Source: Flavobacterium sp. 1
Lineage (GTDB): Bacteria; Bacteroidota; Bacteroidia; Flavobacteriales; Flavobacteriaceae
Assembly (NCBI RefSeq): GCF_002797935.1
Contig: NZ_PGER01000001.1
Span: forward strand, 2,666,001-2,730,000
DNA: 64,000 nucleotides
Direction of reading: 5' to 3'
Shown: positions 47,532 through 56,340 of the stretch, piece by piece
Layout: each line of letters opens with the position of its first letter
How positions within the stretch are numbered: position 1 is the stretch's first letter
Translations under genes and position numbers: made by a program
Notes under the pieces: generated by a model
The model's input: only the letters and a program-made list of their open reading frames with translations
Databases searched by the model: none
Told to the model about the DNA's origin: nothing

Positions 47532-48509
47532 ATGAACCATTATAAACAATATATTACTTCATTGCTAAAAGTTATCAAAAATGCTGTAAACAGTTTTTCG
47601 GAACATAAAGTTTTAAAAATGAGTGCCGCATTATCATATACCACTATGTTTTCGATGGGACCGTTACTGCTGGTGATTTTATTTTTATCCGACTTATTTT
47701 GGGGAAGAGAAGCAACTGAAGGAACAATTTACAATCAGATCAAAAGCTTTGTAGGACCATCAAGCGCCTTTCAGATTCAGACAATAATTGAAAATTTAAG
47801 CCTTTCGGACAAAGGGAATTTGGCGGGATTAATTGGATTTATAACTTTATTGATCGGCGCAACATCTGTTTTTGCCGAAATTCAGGATTCTATCAATACT
47901 ATTTGGGGAATCAAACCCAAAAAGCAGTCAGGATTTTGGCTGTACATTAAAGCACGGTTGCTTTCCTTTGGCGTTATAGGAAGCTTTGGATTTATATTAT
48001 TAGTTTCTTTAGGAATTTCGACTATAATGGATACTTTAAGCGACCGGTTTTTATCCCGATTTTCAGACTCGTTGTTCTATCTGATTTATATCATCAATAC
48101 CTTAATGACATTTATCGTTATTTCACTTTTATTTGGAGCCATTTTTACCATTTTGCCCGATGCCGAAATAAAATGGAAACAAGTCCGTTTAGCCTCTTTT
48201 ACAACTGCGGTATTATTCATGGCAGGAAAATTTCTGATTTCATTTTATATAGCCAGCTCAAATATTCAAAACATATATGGAACGGCAGGTTCATTTGTTG
48301 TCTTAATGATTTGGGTTTACTATTCTTCGGTGATACTTTATTTTGGAGCAGAGTTTGCCAAAAGTTACGCTATACAGTTCTCAAGCGCCATACTTCCGTC
48401 AAAATTTTCCGAATTAATTAATACCGTAGATATCGTTGCCGAAGAGCAGACTCTCCAAAAAGCAGACAAAGAACTCAAGCAAATCAAACTGCAAAATACT
48501 CAAAATTAA
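47532..48509 (+). CDS. YihY/BrkB-family inner membrane protein
   Basis: A 325-residue polytopic membrane protein of the UPF0761 (YihY/virulence factor BrkB) family, about six transmembrane segments. Typical features are the N-terminal AALSYTTMFSMGPLLLV segment, FVGPSSAFQIQTII, the FAEIQDSINTIWGI motif and IYGTAGSFVVLMIWVYYSS near the C terminus. The C-terminal 50 residues are polar and helical. Despite old annotations as ribonuclease BN, the family is not an RNase; its role in the membrane is unclear. Confidence 0.92.
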   Translation: MNHYKQYITSLLKVIKNAVNSFSEHKVLKMSAALSYTTMFSMGPLLLVILFLSDLFWGREATEGTIYNQIKSFVGPSSAFQIQTIIENLSLSDKGNLAGLIGFITLLIGATSVFAEIQDSINTIWGIKPKKQSGFWLYIKARLLSFGVIGSFGFILLVSLGISTIMDTLSDRFLSRFSDSLFYLIYIINTLMTFIVISLLFGAIFTILPDAEIKWKQVRLASFTTAVLFMAGKFLISFYIASSNIQNIYGTAGSFVVLMIWVYYSSVILYFGAEFAKSYAIQFSSAILPSKFSELINTVDIVAEEQTLQKADKELKQIKLQNTQN

Positions 48510-48684
48510 ATACTTCCTTATTAATAAATAACACAAATTTTCTTAAATATGAAAGTTTTTTTATTTTATTTGTATGTTATTTTACCTGAATGGAAATTAT
48601 ATAAAACAACAAAAATATAATATAACATAAAATCTTTTATCTAACGCAACTTTGTAATATAGAAATTAATAAAAACTAAAACTT

Positions 48685-49332
48685 ATGAAAAACCAAATTA
48701 ATTTTTTAGCCACTATTACTTTTATTGGATTATCATTAATCAGTGTTCAGGCACAGACAAATTCTAATGAGCCGCAATTTGGAATGAAAGGAGGAGTAAA
48801 TTTTTCTAACATTTATAATACCAAAGTCGATGACAACAATATCTTAACAAGCTTTAATGCTGGTATTTACGGTGCATTTCCAATTGCTGATATTATCTCT
48901 ATTCAACCCGAAATTTTATACAGCCGAAAAGGAGGGGAATTAACATATAACAATGCATTTATCACAGGAAAAACCCAATTTAAATTAAATTATATCGAAG
49001 TCCCTGTCCTGCTAAAAGTAAATATAACAAACAATCTGAGTGTTCATGCAGGTCCTTATTTTGCTTACTTAATAGATGCCGAAATAAATAACGATGCAAA
49101 CGGTAGTGCTATAGACTTTGAAAACGATTATAACAATGATGATTTCAACAAATTTGATGTTGGTATTTCTGCTGGCATCGGATTCGGTTTTGATGCATTC
49201 GGAGCTGGTGCCCGTTACAATTATGGTCTTTCAACAATAGGCAAAGAAAGAGACTTTGCTGGTACTTCTTATACCATACCAGACGGAAAAAACAGCAGTT
49301 TAAGCTTATATCTGACCTATAAATTAAATTAA
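48685..49332 (+). CDS. Outer membrane beta-barrel (porin-like) protein
   Basis: A 215-residue protein with signal peptide (NFLATITFIGLSLISV, cleavage near QAQ) and the alternating pattern of an eight-stranded outer-membrane barrel. PQFGMKGGVNFSNIY, IADIISIQPEILYSRKG and LNYIEVPVLLKVN are characteristic of the small Bacteroidota barrel family, ending in LSLYLTYKLN with a polar/aromatic alternation. The function is structural or a small channel; not predictable further. Confidence 0.9.
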   Translation: MKNQINFLATITFIGLSLISVQAQTNSNEPQFGMKGGVNFSNIYNTKVDDNNILTSFNAGIYGAFPIADIISIQPEILYSRKGGELTYNNAFITGKTQFKLNYIEVPVLLKVNITNNLSVHAGPYFAYLIDAEINNDANGSAIDFENDYNNDDFNKFDVGISAGIGFGFDAFGAGARYNYGLSTIGKERDFAGTSYTIPDGKNSSLSLYLTYKLN

Positions 49333-49360
49333 CAGCCAATCTTAAAAAATAAAAATCACA

Positions 49361-49525
49361 TCTAATTTATTATATGTAATAGCTGTCATTTTTATAATAT
49401 TCATTTTTATAATATAATGGGTACTGAGGGGCTTTTTTTATAGTAATAGGATAATAATACATCTTTCACTGATAATAGCTATTATCGCTATTTTACTAAG
49501 ATTAATAAACGGAGGAGGAGTTTAA
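49361..49525 (+). pseudogene. Relic of a small lmo0937-type membrane protein gene
   Basis: The frame reads NLLYVIAVIFIIF, a stop (TAA), then WVLRGFFYSN and HLSLIIAIIAILLRLINGGGV to TAA at 49525. Small lmo0937-family membrane proteins have a very similar layout (a first helix, a Trp-Gly-Phe turn, His, a second helix, Arg-Leu-Ile), and they often neighbour CsbD and stress genes, as here. No ATG is found at the expected place, and a perfect 15-bp tandem duplication (49386-49415) and an in-frame stop disrupt it. Confidence 0.45.
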
Positions 49526-49587
49526 AATAATTCTCTAATACCAAAAATAGATTCCAAAATTAATTTAATCATTAAAAAATTTATAAA

Positions 49588-50268
49588 ATGAAAAATTTAA
49601 AATTAACATTCGCAATAGTAGCAACTGTAATAGCTTTTGCATCATGTAAAGATGAAAAACAGGAAAAAGCACAAAAATCATTGGATGCTTACAGCAGTTA
49701 TGTCGATTCCTTAAACAATGTCCAACAAGAAAAAGCCATAGATAACTGGGCTATAATAGAAAGTGATTATGCAAGATTGAAATCGGAGGCCGAAATTTCA
49801 TTGGAAGCTGCAACTGATAAAACAAAACTGCAGGACAGCTTAAAAACTGCATCGCTCAGATATGAAGAATTCAAAACCAATATTTTATCTGAAAAAGAAA
49901 AATTAGATAAAAACAACTCAGAAGATGAAAACAACACAAAAACTGTGATTTATAAAACCTTATTCGGTCCTAATTATGTTAATGATGACATGAAATTCAA
50001 TTGGGTCAACAAAGACAATATACTAAGTGTATATGACAACTTCGTAAGTACAGTGAAAAAAAACAAAGATTCTTATTCTCGTGAAGATTGGGATGAAATC
50101 AAAATTGTTTATGAAGCATTAGATTCACGAAAAAACACCGTTGAAAAAGAAGGTTTAACCAGTCATGACAATAATAAAATTGCCGGCCTGAAACTTAAGT
50201 TTGCTCCAATGTATACGCTTAATAGAATGGGAGCAAAATCAGATGAAAATGCTGAGGCAAAAAAATAA
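49588..50268 (+). CDS. Hypothetical helical lipoprotein (DUF6565-like)
   Basis: A 226-residue lipoprotein with lipobox FASC (Cys about residue 20). The mature part is highly charged and helical (KAQKSLDAYSSYVDSLNN, ATDKTKLQDSLKTASLRYEEF), consistent with coiled coil. A second part contains FGPNYVNDDMKFNWVNKDN and EDWDEIKIVYEALDSRK, reminiscent of the DUF6565 family. It lies at the end of the stress/envelope cluster, before a strong terminator. Confidence 0.85.
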   Translation: MKNLKLTFAIVATVIAFASCKDEKQEKAQKSLDAYSSYVDSLNNVQQEKAIDNWAIIESDYARLKSEAEISLEAATDKTKLQDSLKTASLRYEEFKTNILSEKEKLDKNNSEDENNTKTVIYKTLFGPNYVNDDMKFNWVNKDNILSVYDNFVSTVKKNKDSYSREDWDEIKIVYEALDSRKNTVEKEGLTSHDNNKIAGLKLKFAPMYTLNRMGAKSDENAEAKK

Positions 50269-50336
50269 TTTAGAACACACATCATAAAGCTGCAGTCCTA
50301 TTTTCTACCTGCACTCTTTTGAGAATAGTATCAAAA

Positions 50337-50366
50337 AAAAATGAGGCCTTCGCAGGCCTCATTTTT
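50337..50366. terminator. Bidirectional terminator
   Basis: Perfect stem AAAAATGAGGCCT with AGGCCTCATTTTT, loop TCGC. It separates the convergent genes ending at 50268 and 50386. Confidence 0.93.
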
Positions 50367-50385
50367 ATTAATGTATATAACAAAA

Positions 50386-52312
50386 TTATAATTTTCCTTC
50401 GTAGACAGTTCCTACGTGAATTACTTCAGTTCTTCTGTTTTGGGCTCTTCCCGCAGCTGTTTTATTGCTGGCAACTGGTTTGGCCGCTCCAAATCCTTTA
50501 TACGTTAAATTTTCAGGATTAACGCCTTTAGCAACTAATGCATCCATAACTGCTTTGGCTCTCGCTTCAGAAAGTTTTTGATTAGCTATTGCATTTCCTA
50601 CGTTATCAGTATGCCCTTCAATAGAGAATTTAGCATTTGGATAATTCTTGATAATTTCTTTAATAGCATCCAATCTTCCGTCAGTCTGACCTTTATCGGC
50701 TGTTTGCAAAACTGCTTTTCCAGTAACAAAGAACACAGCACTCGCTTGAACTTTAAGTTCTTTTAATGCTTCTTTAGTCACTTCTGGACAGCCTTTATTA
50801 CTAGCAGGTCCAGCAACAGCAGGACACTCATCTTCTTTATCAAGAACACCGTCTTTATCTGCATCAAGTTCAGGACAGCCGGCATTAGCAACCAATCCTT
50901 TCTCAGTAGGGCATTTATCATCTTTATCCAGCACTGAATCGCCATCAGTATCTGGCCAAGGACAACCTTTATTTTCAACCGGCCCTGCAGTGCTTGGACA
51001 GGCATCAGCATTATCAAGAACAGTATCTTTATCAGCATCACCCCATGGGCATCCTTTATTTTCAGCAGGCCCTGCAACAGTAGGACATGCATCTTCATTA
51101 TCTGTAACAGTGTCAGCATCAGTATCAGGCCAAGGACAGCCTTTGTTTTCAATTGGTCCTGCAAGCTTTGGACAAGAATCGTTATTATCTAAAATACCGT
51201 CTCCATCCGTATCTTTAAATTTCTTTTGATAAACTGGGATTTTGAAACCAAAATAAACATCTGCCGCTTTTGATTCTTTTGAAAGCACATTGGTAATCAA
51301 AGAGCTGGAACCAACAAAAAGCGGTCCAAAACGCAATCCAGTCCCTACCTGCATGCCGCTGTATTCCATATAATTTATTGGCAGTGAGAATGTAAACCAT
51401 CTCGTTTCATATCGGGGAGTTAAAACCCAAATATTTGCAGTGCTTGATGTATTTAAATTAGATTTATTCGCTAAACTAAGATTCCCATTTAAGTTCAAAT
51501 AGAATTTCTTGTGCATATTCCAATCAATATCCAAATGCGCTACAGCAGGCAAATTAACATTCTCGTCTTTATAAGTCGTAACCGGATTATTATAAAGATT
51601 TAAAAAGTCTTCGATATTGTCAGCATTTTCAACATTCGCTTGGCTGATTGTTTTGTTTAAATCATAAACTTCTCTTTTTACATTTTTATATTTAATGGAT
51701 CCTAAATCAGTTACAGAGAAGCCAAAACGCAATTTATATTTATTTAAGTCTCTAAAATTATTATCAACTGCTTTAGCATTTTTTAAATCATACGATTCAT
51801 AATCTGGTCTCCATTCATATATCAAACCAAAATCTGCTCCATACCCCTTTGATTCAGAGTCAAATTTTACATCCTCATCTCCGGTAATATAATCCTGACT
51901 GGTTCCTAAAACAAATTCACCCTTAGTGGTAAGTGTGCTGGTCAAAGGATTATTTGTTTTATTAAATTTTGCATTTACATTACTTCCTTTTGCATAAGAA
52001 TTAACACCTCCAACTAAATATTTAGCAGTAAGACCTCCTTTTAGAAAATGCTGTTTGCTTTGCCATAAAACAGCGGCATAAGACAATCCAACTTCACCCC
52101 ACGCATGTCCTACAAAATTTGGACTTCCCACAGGAATATCAAAACTAGAAGCGTCATCAATACCGTCTTTCACCTTGTCATATAATTCTCCGTTTATATC
52201 AACTAAATTCACAACAGCTCTTGCTCTGGTATAAAGAGCAATAGAATGTTTTGGAGCTATATTAAACATAAATGAAGGTCCCATCACATCAGAAAAAACA
52301 AATCCCCCATTA
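50386..52312 (-). CDS. OmpA-family outer membrane protein, main part (frameshifted)
   Basis: The main part of an outer-membrane protein linking a barrel-like domain to peptidoglycan. The frame opens after the break near 52313 with NNGG/SDVMGPSFMFNIAPKHSI and continues through a DUF5723-like beta-rich region (about 350 residues). Five thrombospondin type 3 calcium-binding repeats follow (DTDGDGILDNNDSCP, KGCPWPDTDADTVTDNEDACP in parts). The C terminus is an OmpA domain (ASAVFFVTGKAVLQT, IEGHTDNVGNAIANQKLSEARA, GRAQNRRTEV). The signal peptide is in the other reading frame upstream, so the two pieces are one gene with a lost base. Confidence 0.88.
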
Positions 52313-52583
52313 TTTTTTTAGGGATTCTGGCTCCGTCTCTATTAACCTCATAAGAATCTTTAGATAAATCGAATAAGCTTAGACCATAAAAATCATTGGT
52401 CAAAGTTCCGCTGGCAGAAAACAGATTAATATCCGTTTTAAAACGGGAATCAACAATAGAAGCCGGATTAAAAAGAACTCCTTGAACTCCAGCATAATTA
52501 TCCGGAATGTACCCCATATAGGATTGGGCATTTGCTTTTACAATTGAAAACAAAACAATTAAAAACAGTAATGATTTTTTCAT
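52284..52583 (-). CDS. OmpA-family outer membrane protein, N-terminal part (frameshifted)
   Basis: The first 90 residues of the same protein: signal peptide (MKKSLLFLIVLFSIVKA, cleavage near NAQ) then GYIPDNYAGVQGVLFNPASIVDSRFKTD, typical of these barrels. It continues to DGARIPKK and then runs into nine off-frame residues. A run of seven A (T7 on the plus strand, 52313-52319) should have eight to keep the frame into NNGGFVFSDVMGPSF of the downstream piece. Confidence 0.88.
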   Translation of the reverse strand: MKKSLLFLIVLFSIVKANAQSYMGYIPDNYAGVQGVLFNPASIVDSRFKTDINLFSASGTLTNDFYGLSLFDLSKDSYEVNRDGARIPKKIMGDLFFLM

Positions 52584-52644
52584 CTAATAGATTTTAGTTA
52601 TTATTAATACAATTTTTATTATAAAATTTTATTCAGGCATAAAA

Positions 52645-52680
52645 AAACACTTAATCGGTTTTATAACCAACTAAGTGTTT
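52645..52680 (-). terminator. Terminator of prfA
   Basis: On the reverse strand AAACACTTA pairs with TAAGTGTTT around an inner GGTT/AACC stem and is followed by seven T, 22 bases after the prfA stop. Confidence 0.87.
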
Positions 52681-52701
52681 GAAATTTAGCGTATTATTTT
52701 T

Positions 52702-53778
52702 TTAGAAAACTTCACTAGCTTCTTTTAATTTCTCCATATTGTTAACTAACTGCAATTCGTCAACAATTTTTTGGATATCACCGTTCATGATATTTCCTAA
52801 ATCATATAAAGTCAAACCAACTCTATGATCTGTTACACGTCCTTGAGCATAATTGTAAGTTCTAATCTTAGCCGAACGGTCACCTGAACTTACCTGCGAA
52901 GTACGTTTGGTAGCATCTTCAGCTTGTTTTTTGGCCAATTCCATTTCGTATAAACGAGAACGCAAAACCGTCAAAGCTTTGTCTTTATTCTTGTGCTGTG
53001 ATTTTTGATCCTGACACTGCGCCACCAATCCTGTTGGAATGTGCGTCAAACGTACAGCCGATTTCGTAGTATTTACCGATTGTCCTCCAGGTCCTGATGA
53101 ACAGAAGAAATCCACACGAACATCGTTCATATCAATCTGCACATCAAATTCCTCCGCTTCCGGAAGCACCATAACAGTCGCAGCCGATGTATGCACACGA
53201 CCTTGCGTTTCCGTTTGCGGTACACGCTGTACACGGTGAACACCTGCTTCAAACTTCAAAGTTCCATAAACATCCTCCCCTGTAACTTCAAAAATAACCT
53301 CTTTGAAACCTCCCGAAGTTCCTTCGTTCATATCCACAACCGAAGTTCTCCAACCTTGATTCTCACAATATTTAGTGTACATTCTGAACAAATCACCTGC
53401 AAAAATACTCGCTTCATCCCCACCCGTTCCGGCACGAATCTCGACCATCACGTTTTTGGCATCTTCAGGATCTTTTGGGATCAGCATAAACTTGATTTCG
53501 TCCTCAAGTTCCGGCAATCTTTCCTTTGCTTCATCCAGCTGCATTTTGGCCATTTCGGTCATATCGGCATCACTGCCGTCAGCAATAATTTCGTTTGCCT
53601 CATCTATATTAGCCATCAAAAGCACATACTCATCACGCTTTTCAGCCAAAGCTTTTAAATTTTTATACTCTTGATTCAATTGCACATAACGCTTCTGATC
53701 TGAGATTACATCCGGCTGAATGATCAAATCCGAGATCTCATCGAAACGTTGTTTTACTATTTGAAGTCTATCTAACAT
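52702..53778 (-). CDS. prfA: Peptide chain release factor 1
   Basis: A 358-residue RF1 that reads UAA/UAG stop codons and triggers peptide release. The ATG at 53778 gives [15 protein letters not shown]; a start nine codons earlier is unlikely. The decoding tripeptide is PQT (residues 187-189, in [14 protein letters not shown]), the Bacteroidota form of the PxT motif. The catalytic GGQ is at 231-233 ([18 protein letters not shown]). Length and domain order are standard. Confidence 0.96.
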   Translation of the reverse strand: MLDRLQIVKQRFDEISDLIIQPDVISDQKRYVQLNQEYKNLKALAEKRDEYVLLMANIDEANEIIADGSDADMTEMAKMQLDEAKERLPELEDEIKFMLIPKDPEDAKNVMVEIRAGTGGDEASIFAGDLFRMYTKYCENQGWRTSVVDMNEGTSGGFKEVIFEVTGEDVYGTLKFEAGVHRVQRVPQTETQGRVHTSAATVMVLPEAEEFDVQIDMNDVRVDFFCSSGPGGQSVNTTKSAVRLTHIPTGLVAQCQDQKSQHKNKDKALTVLRSRLYEMELAKKQAEDATKRTSQVSSGDRSAKIRTYNYAQGRVTDHRVGLTLYDLGNIMNGDIQKIVDELQLVNNMEKLKEASEVF

Positions 53779-54199
53779 TTTCTTATTCCTTTTATTGGAG
53801 TGCAAAAGTACAAAAAAACTATTCAGTTTACAATTTACCGTAACCAGAGAATAGGATTAAGATAATTTAGGTGAAATTTTAATTTTTTTAGGAGCTGTTT
53901 CCTGCTATCCGCTATATCTTTTTATTCGCAAAAAAAGCGAATAAAAAGGATGTCGCTTCTATCAGGGCTAGGGCTTTTTCGGTAAAAAAGAGCATTTACG
54001 GCTTTCCGCAAAGTTATTGAAGATAAAAGAGTTAGTTTTGAGAAATAGATTTATCAGTTTATCAATGTTAATTTATATATTTGAGAACAGCAATACTGCT
54101 AAAAAGTATGAGTCAAACAAAATTCATATTATACTGCATAGTTAGCCCACCATTTTCTGAAAATACAACAAAAATTGTTTAAATGAAAAATTTAATATT
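53779..54199. other. Intergenic region with a hairpin repeat
   Basis: About 420 bases between divergent genes. It contains the second copy of the hairpin element (53889-53972). The remainder up to the AlbA_2 gene is AT-rich with no ORF longer than a dozen codons. Confidence 0.5.
53889..53972. repeat. Hairpin-forming dispersed element, copy 2
   Basis: Core CTTTTTATTCGC-A7-GCGAATAAAAAG (perfect 12-bp stem), with outer arms GGAGCTGTTTCCTGCTAT and TTCTATCAGGGCTAGGGC. It has the same architecture as 2645-2716, showing conserved flanks around a variable stem. Confidence 0.75.
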
Positions 54200-55378
54200 A
54201 TGAACTTAATTGAATTAAAATCGAAAGTTGAAAATATAATTTCAGAAATTAAAAATAATGGAGTTTTTCCAAAAGAAAATAATTTAATTGATTATAAACT
54301 TAAATTAAATATTACTTCTTCAAAATCAAACATTGAGCTTTTTTTAATGAATTTTGCAAAAGACATTCTCTCATTTTCAAATGCTGACGGTGGAATTATA
54401 TTAATTGGCATAAATGAAGATAGTAGTGGTAATTATTCTGACACAGGTCTTGACAAACCAAATGTTGACCTTTTAACAAATATCGATTTAAATGACGTAA
54501 CCCAACAATTTGTAAAAATTACGAACGTTGGAGTTTCCTTAGATTTACAAATGTTTCAAGTTGGAGCTAGAAAATTCTTTTACATCATTATAGAAAAAAA
54601 CAATAACATTCTTGTACCTAGAGATAATTTTCCTGAATACAAAATATTGAATGGTGCAATTTATTACAGAGCTTCCAGTAAAAATGAACACGCTAATATT
54701 TCAACTGCAAGTTTCAACCGTTTTATTCAAATGAAAGCAAATGAAAAAAGCAAAGAATTTATGGAAATATGGTCAAAACTTTTACCTGAAATGGTAGATA
54801 TAAATCCTAGAGAAGTTCTTATTTTGAATCCTATGCAAAATAAAGTTTACGGTTTTAATAGCAAAGATAATGTTCTATCAGGTAGTGACATTGAAATTGA
54901 TAAAACTCACAATGGAGTGTTTAATATTATTTTAAATGCTATTACTGCAGGAGAAATAGGTAAAATAACAACTAACGAGGGGAAACCTCTTTATAAAATC
55001 GTTGGTGAATTTCAAAACAATAGAGATCATATAATTTTAAGTAATCTTGCAAAAGCAGTACAAAATAAAGCAATTTATAAAATAACAACTGCTCAATTGA
55101 AAATATTAATAGCGCATTTGAAGTGGGCAAATAGTTCAGAATTTAAAGTTGATGATCCTGATGAAAATTCGATAAATCAAGATTTCAAACAATTTATTTG
55201 GATTGAAACTACAGACAGCTTTTCAAAAAAATCTAAAGTTTATTTTTCATCAGAAGCTATTCAAGAATTAGTTAAATCAATAAATAATACTGGATTACAC
55301 CAAGAAATATTTGGTAAAGAACTAACGATAAAGGAAATCCAAAAAAAGCAGAAAACTGAAAATCTACATATTGCATAA
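54200..55378 (+). CDS. AlbA_2 (Schlafen-like) domain protein
   Basis: A 392-residue cytoplasmic protein. The N-terminal domain (about 20-175) fits the AlbA_2 / Schlafen fold: NLIDYKLKL, then FAKDILSFSNADGGIILIGINED, and IYYRASSKNEHA. Such domains occur in nucleic-acid-binding proteins and some phage-defence proteins. The C-terminal 200 residues have segments such as GEIGKITTNEGKPLYKIVGEF and TAQLKILIAHLKWANSSEFKV that suggest a winged-helix-like module, without a recognised nuclease motif. It is followed by a small DNA-binding-like gene 93 bases downstream on the same strand. Function is inferred only from the domain. Confidence 0.8.
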   Translation: MNLIELKSKVENIISEIKNNGVFPKENNLIDYKLKLNITSSKSNIELFLMNFAKDILSFSNADGGIILIGINEDSSGNYSDTGLDKPNVDLLTNIDLNDVTQQFVKITNVGVSLDLQMFQVGARKFFYIIIEKNNNILVPRDNFPEYKILNGAIYYRASSKNEHANISTASFNRFIQMKANEKSKEFMEIWSKLLPEMVDINPREVLILNPMQNKVYGFNSKDNVLSGSDIEIDKTHNGVFNIILNAITAGEIGKITTNEGKPLYKIVGEFQNNRDHIILSNLAKAVQNKAIYKITTAQLKILIAHLKWANSSEFKVDDPDENSINQDFKQFIWIETTDSFSKKSKVYFSSEAIQELVKSINNTGLHQEIFGKELTIKEIQKKQKTENLHIA

Positions 55379-55471
55379 AAAAATAATAGCCCAGATTTTC
55401 AAAGCTCCAAAACAAATAAGAAAGGACGTAGCAAAAAACATTAATAAAATATAAACTGACCATAAAAAGAT

Positions 55472-55864
55472 ATGCCAAACACAGGAAATTATTACTTAGC
55501 AACTCTAAAGAAAACTCATTTAGGTTGGGGTACTCATAGAAAAACTAATTCAAGACCTCAAATTAATAATGAAAGTTATCTCCCAATTCCTTCAAAATAT
55601 GCCTTATCATTTAATATAACTAATCTTCATTTTACAAAGCAAAGCAACATTTATAAATTTAGCACAAGTGATAACTTTTTAAAGAATGAAGAACTAAAAG
55701 CTTCTGGAAACAGAAAAAAAGGGGATATATATGCTAAAAATTTACATGGTTATGGAGATTTAAAACTTCTAGGTAAATGGTTTAAACATATTCAGGCGCA
55801 AATTGGCGATCAGATTAAAGTAGAATTTATAAGCCCTACAGAAATTCTTTTAACAAAAATATAA
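55472..55864 (+). CDS. Small protein, possibly a lone B3-like DNA-binding domain
   Basis: A 130-residue basic cytoplasmic protein. The segment GWGTHRKTNSRPQINNESYLPIP followed by ALSFNITNLHF, and later IGDQIKVEFISPTEILL, resembles the B3-like DNA-recognition domain found at the C terminus of restriction enzymes of the NgoFVII type (whose motif has WGQR...PNQAYIPIP). No nuclease domain is attached. It might be the recognition part of a restriction or regulatory system working with the AlbA_2 protein. This is a pattern-based suggestion, not a firm assignment. Confidence 0.6.
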   Translation: MPNTGNYYLATLKKTHLGWGTHRKTNSRPQINNESYLPIPSKYALSFNITNLHFTKQSNIYKFSTSDNFLKNEELKASGNRKKGDIYAKNLHGYGDLKLLGKWFKHIQAQIGDQIKVEFISPTEILLTKI

Positions 55865-55876
55865 TTCTTCAGATTA

Positions 55877-56075
55877 CGAAGTCTCCAGACTTCCAGCTGG
55901 CGAAGTCTCCCGACTTCGTCACACACACAAAGCAAACAATACAATTCCACAATCAAAGTCCTTGCGAGGAACGAAGCAATCTCACTATCAAAAGCAAACC
56001 CAACAAATCATTGGAACGGATGTAGCAAGTGAGATTGCTTCGTTCCGATAATTATCGGAACGAAGCAAAGACTCA
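55877..56075. repeat. Dispersed repeat family, copy A
   Basis: Two hairpins GAAGTCTCC(A/C)GACTTC, then AATACAATTCCACAATCAAA, GAGGAACGAAGCAATCTC and a perfect 34-bp palindrome (56035-56068). It is the longest copy of a family also found at 57665, 60283 and 61990. The DNA up to the lipase gene (about 56340) is noncoding. Confidence 0.8.
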
Positions 56076-56340
56076 GCGAACGTAGATCCCCACCCCACTT
56101 ACCCCAACTCCGCAAAGTACTCTTTGAATACGGAGATACTCCGCAAATTCTTATGACTTTTCGCTTTTTTAAAGCTCTAAAAAGCCCTGAACATGATAAA
56201 ATACTTTTTCTTTGCATGAAGTCTTATCGAGCTCATTAACTTATTTGTGACAACGTTTTAACATCCTGTGTCATCTTTTTAATGATTTTAGATTCTTTGT
56301 TATAAACTTGTTTAGAATTACCTCAACACCCAACAAAAAA

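Noticed and set aside
50778..51164. 128-codon reverse ORF
   Set aside because: Alternate-frame shadow of the thrombospondin type 3 repeats of the OmpA protein.
56008..56217. 69-codon reverse ORF
   Set aside because: Lies within the dispersed repeat copy A and its palindrome; composition is that of the repeat.
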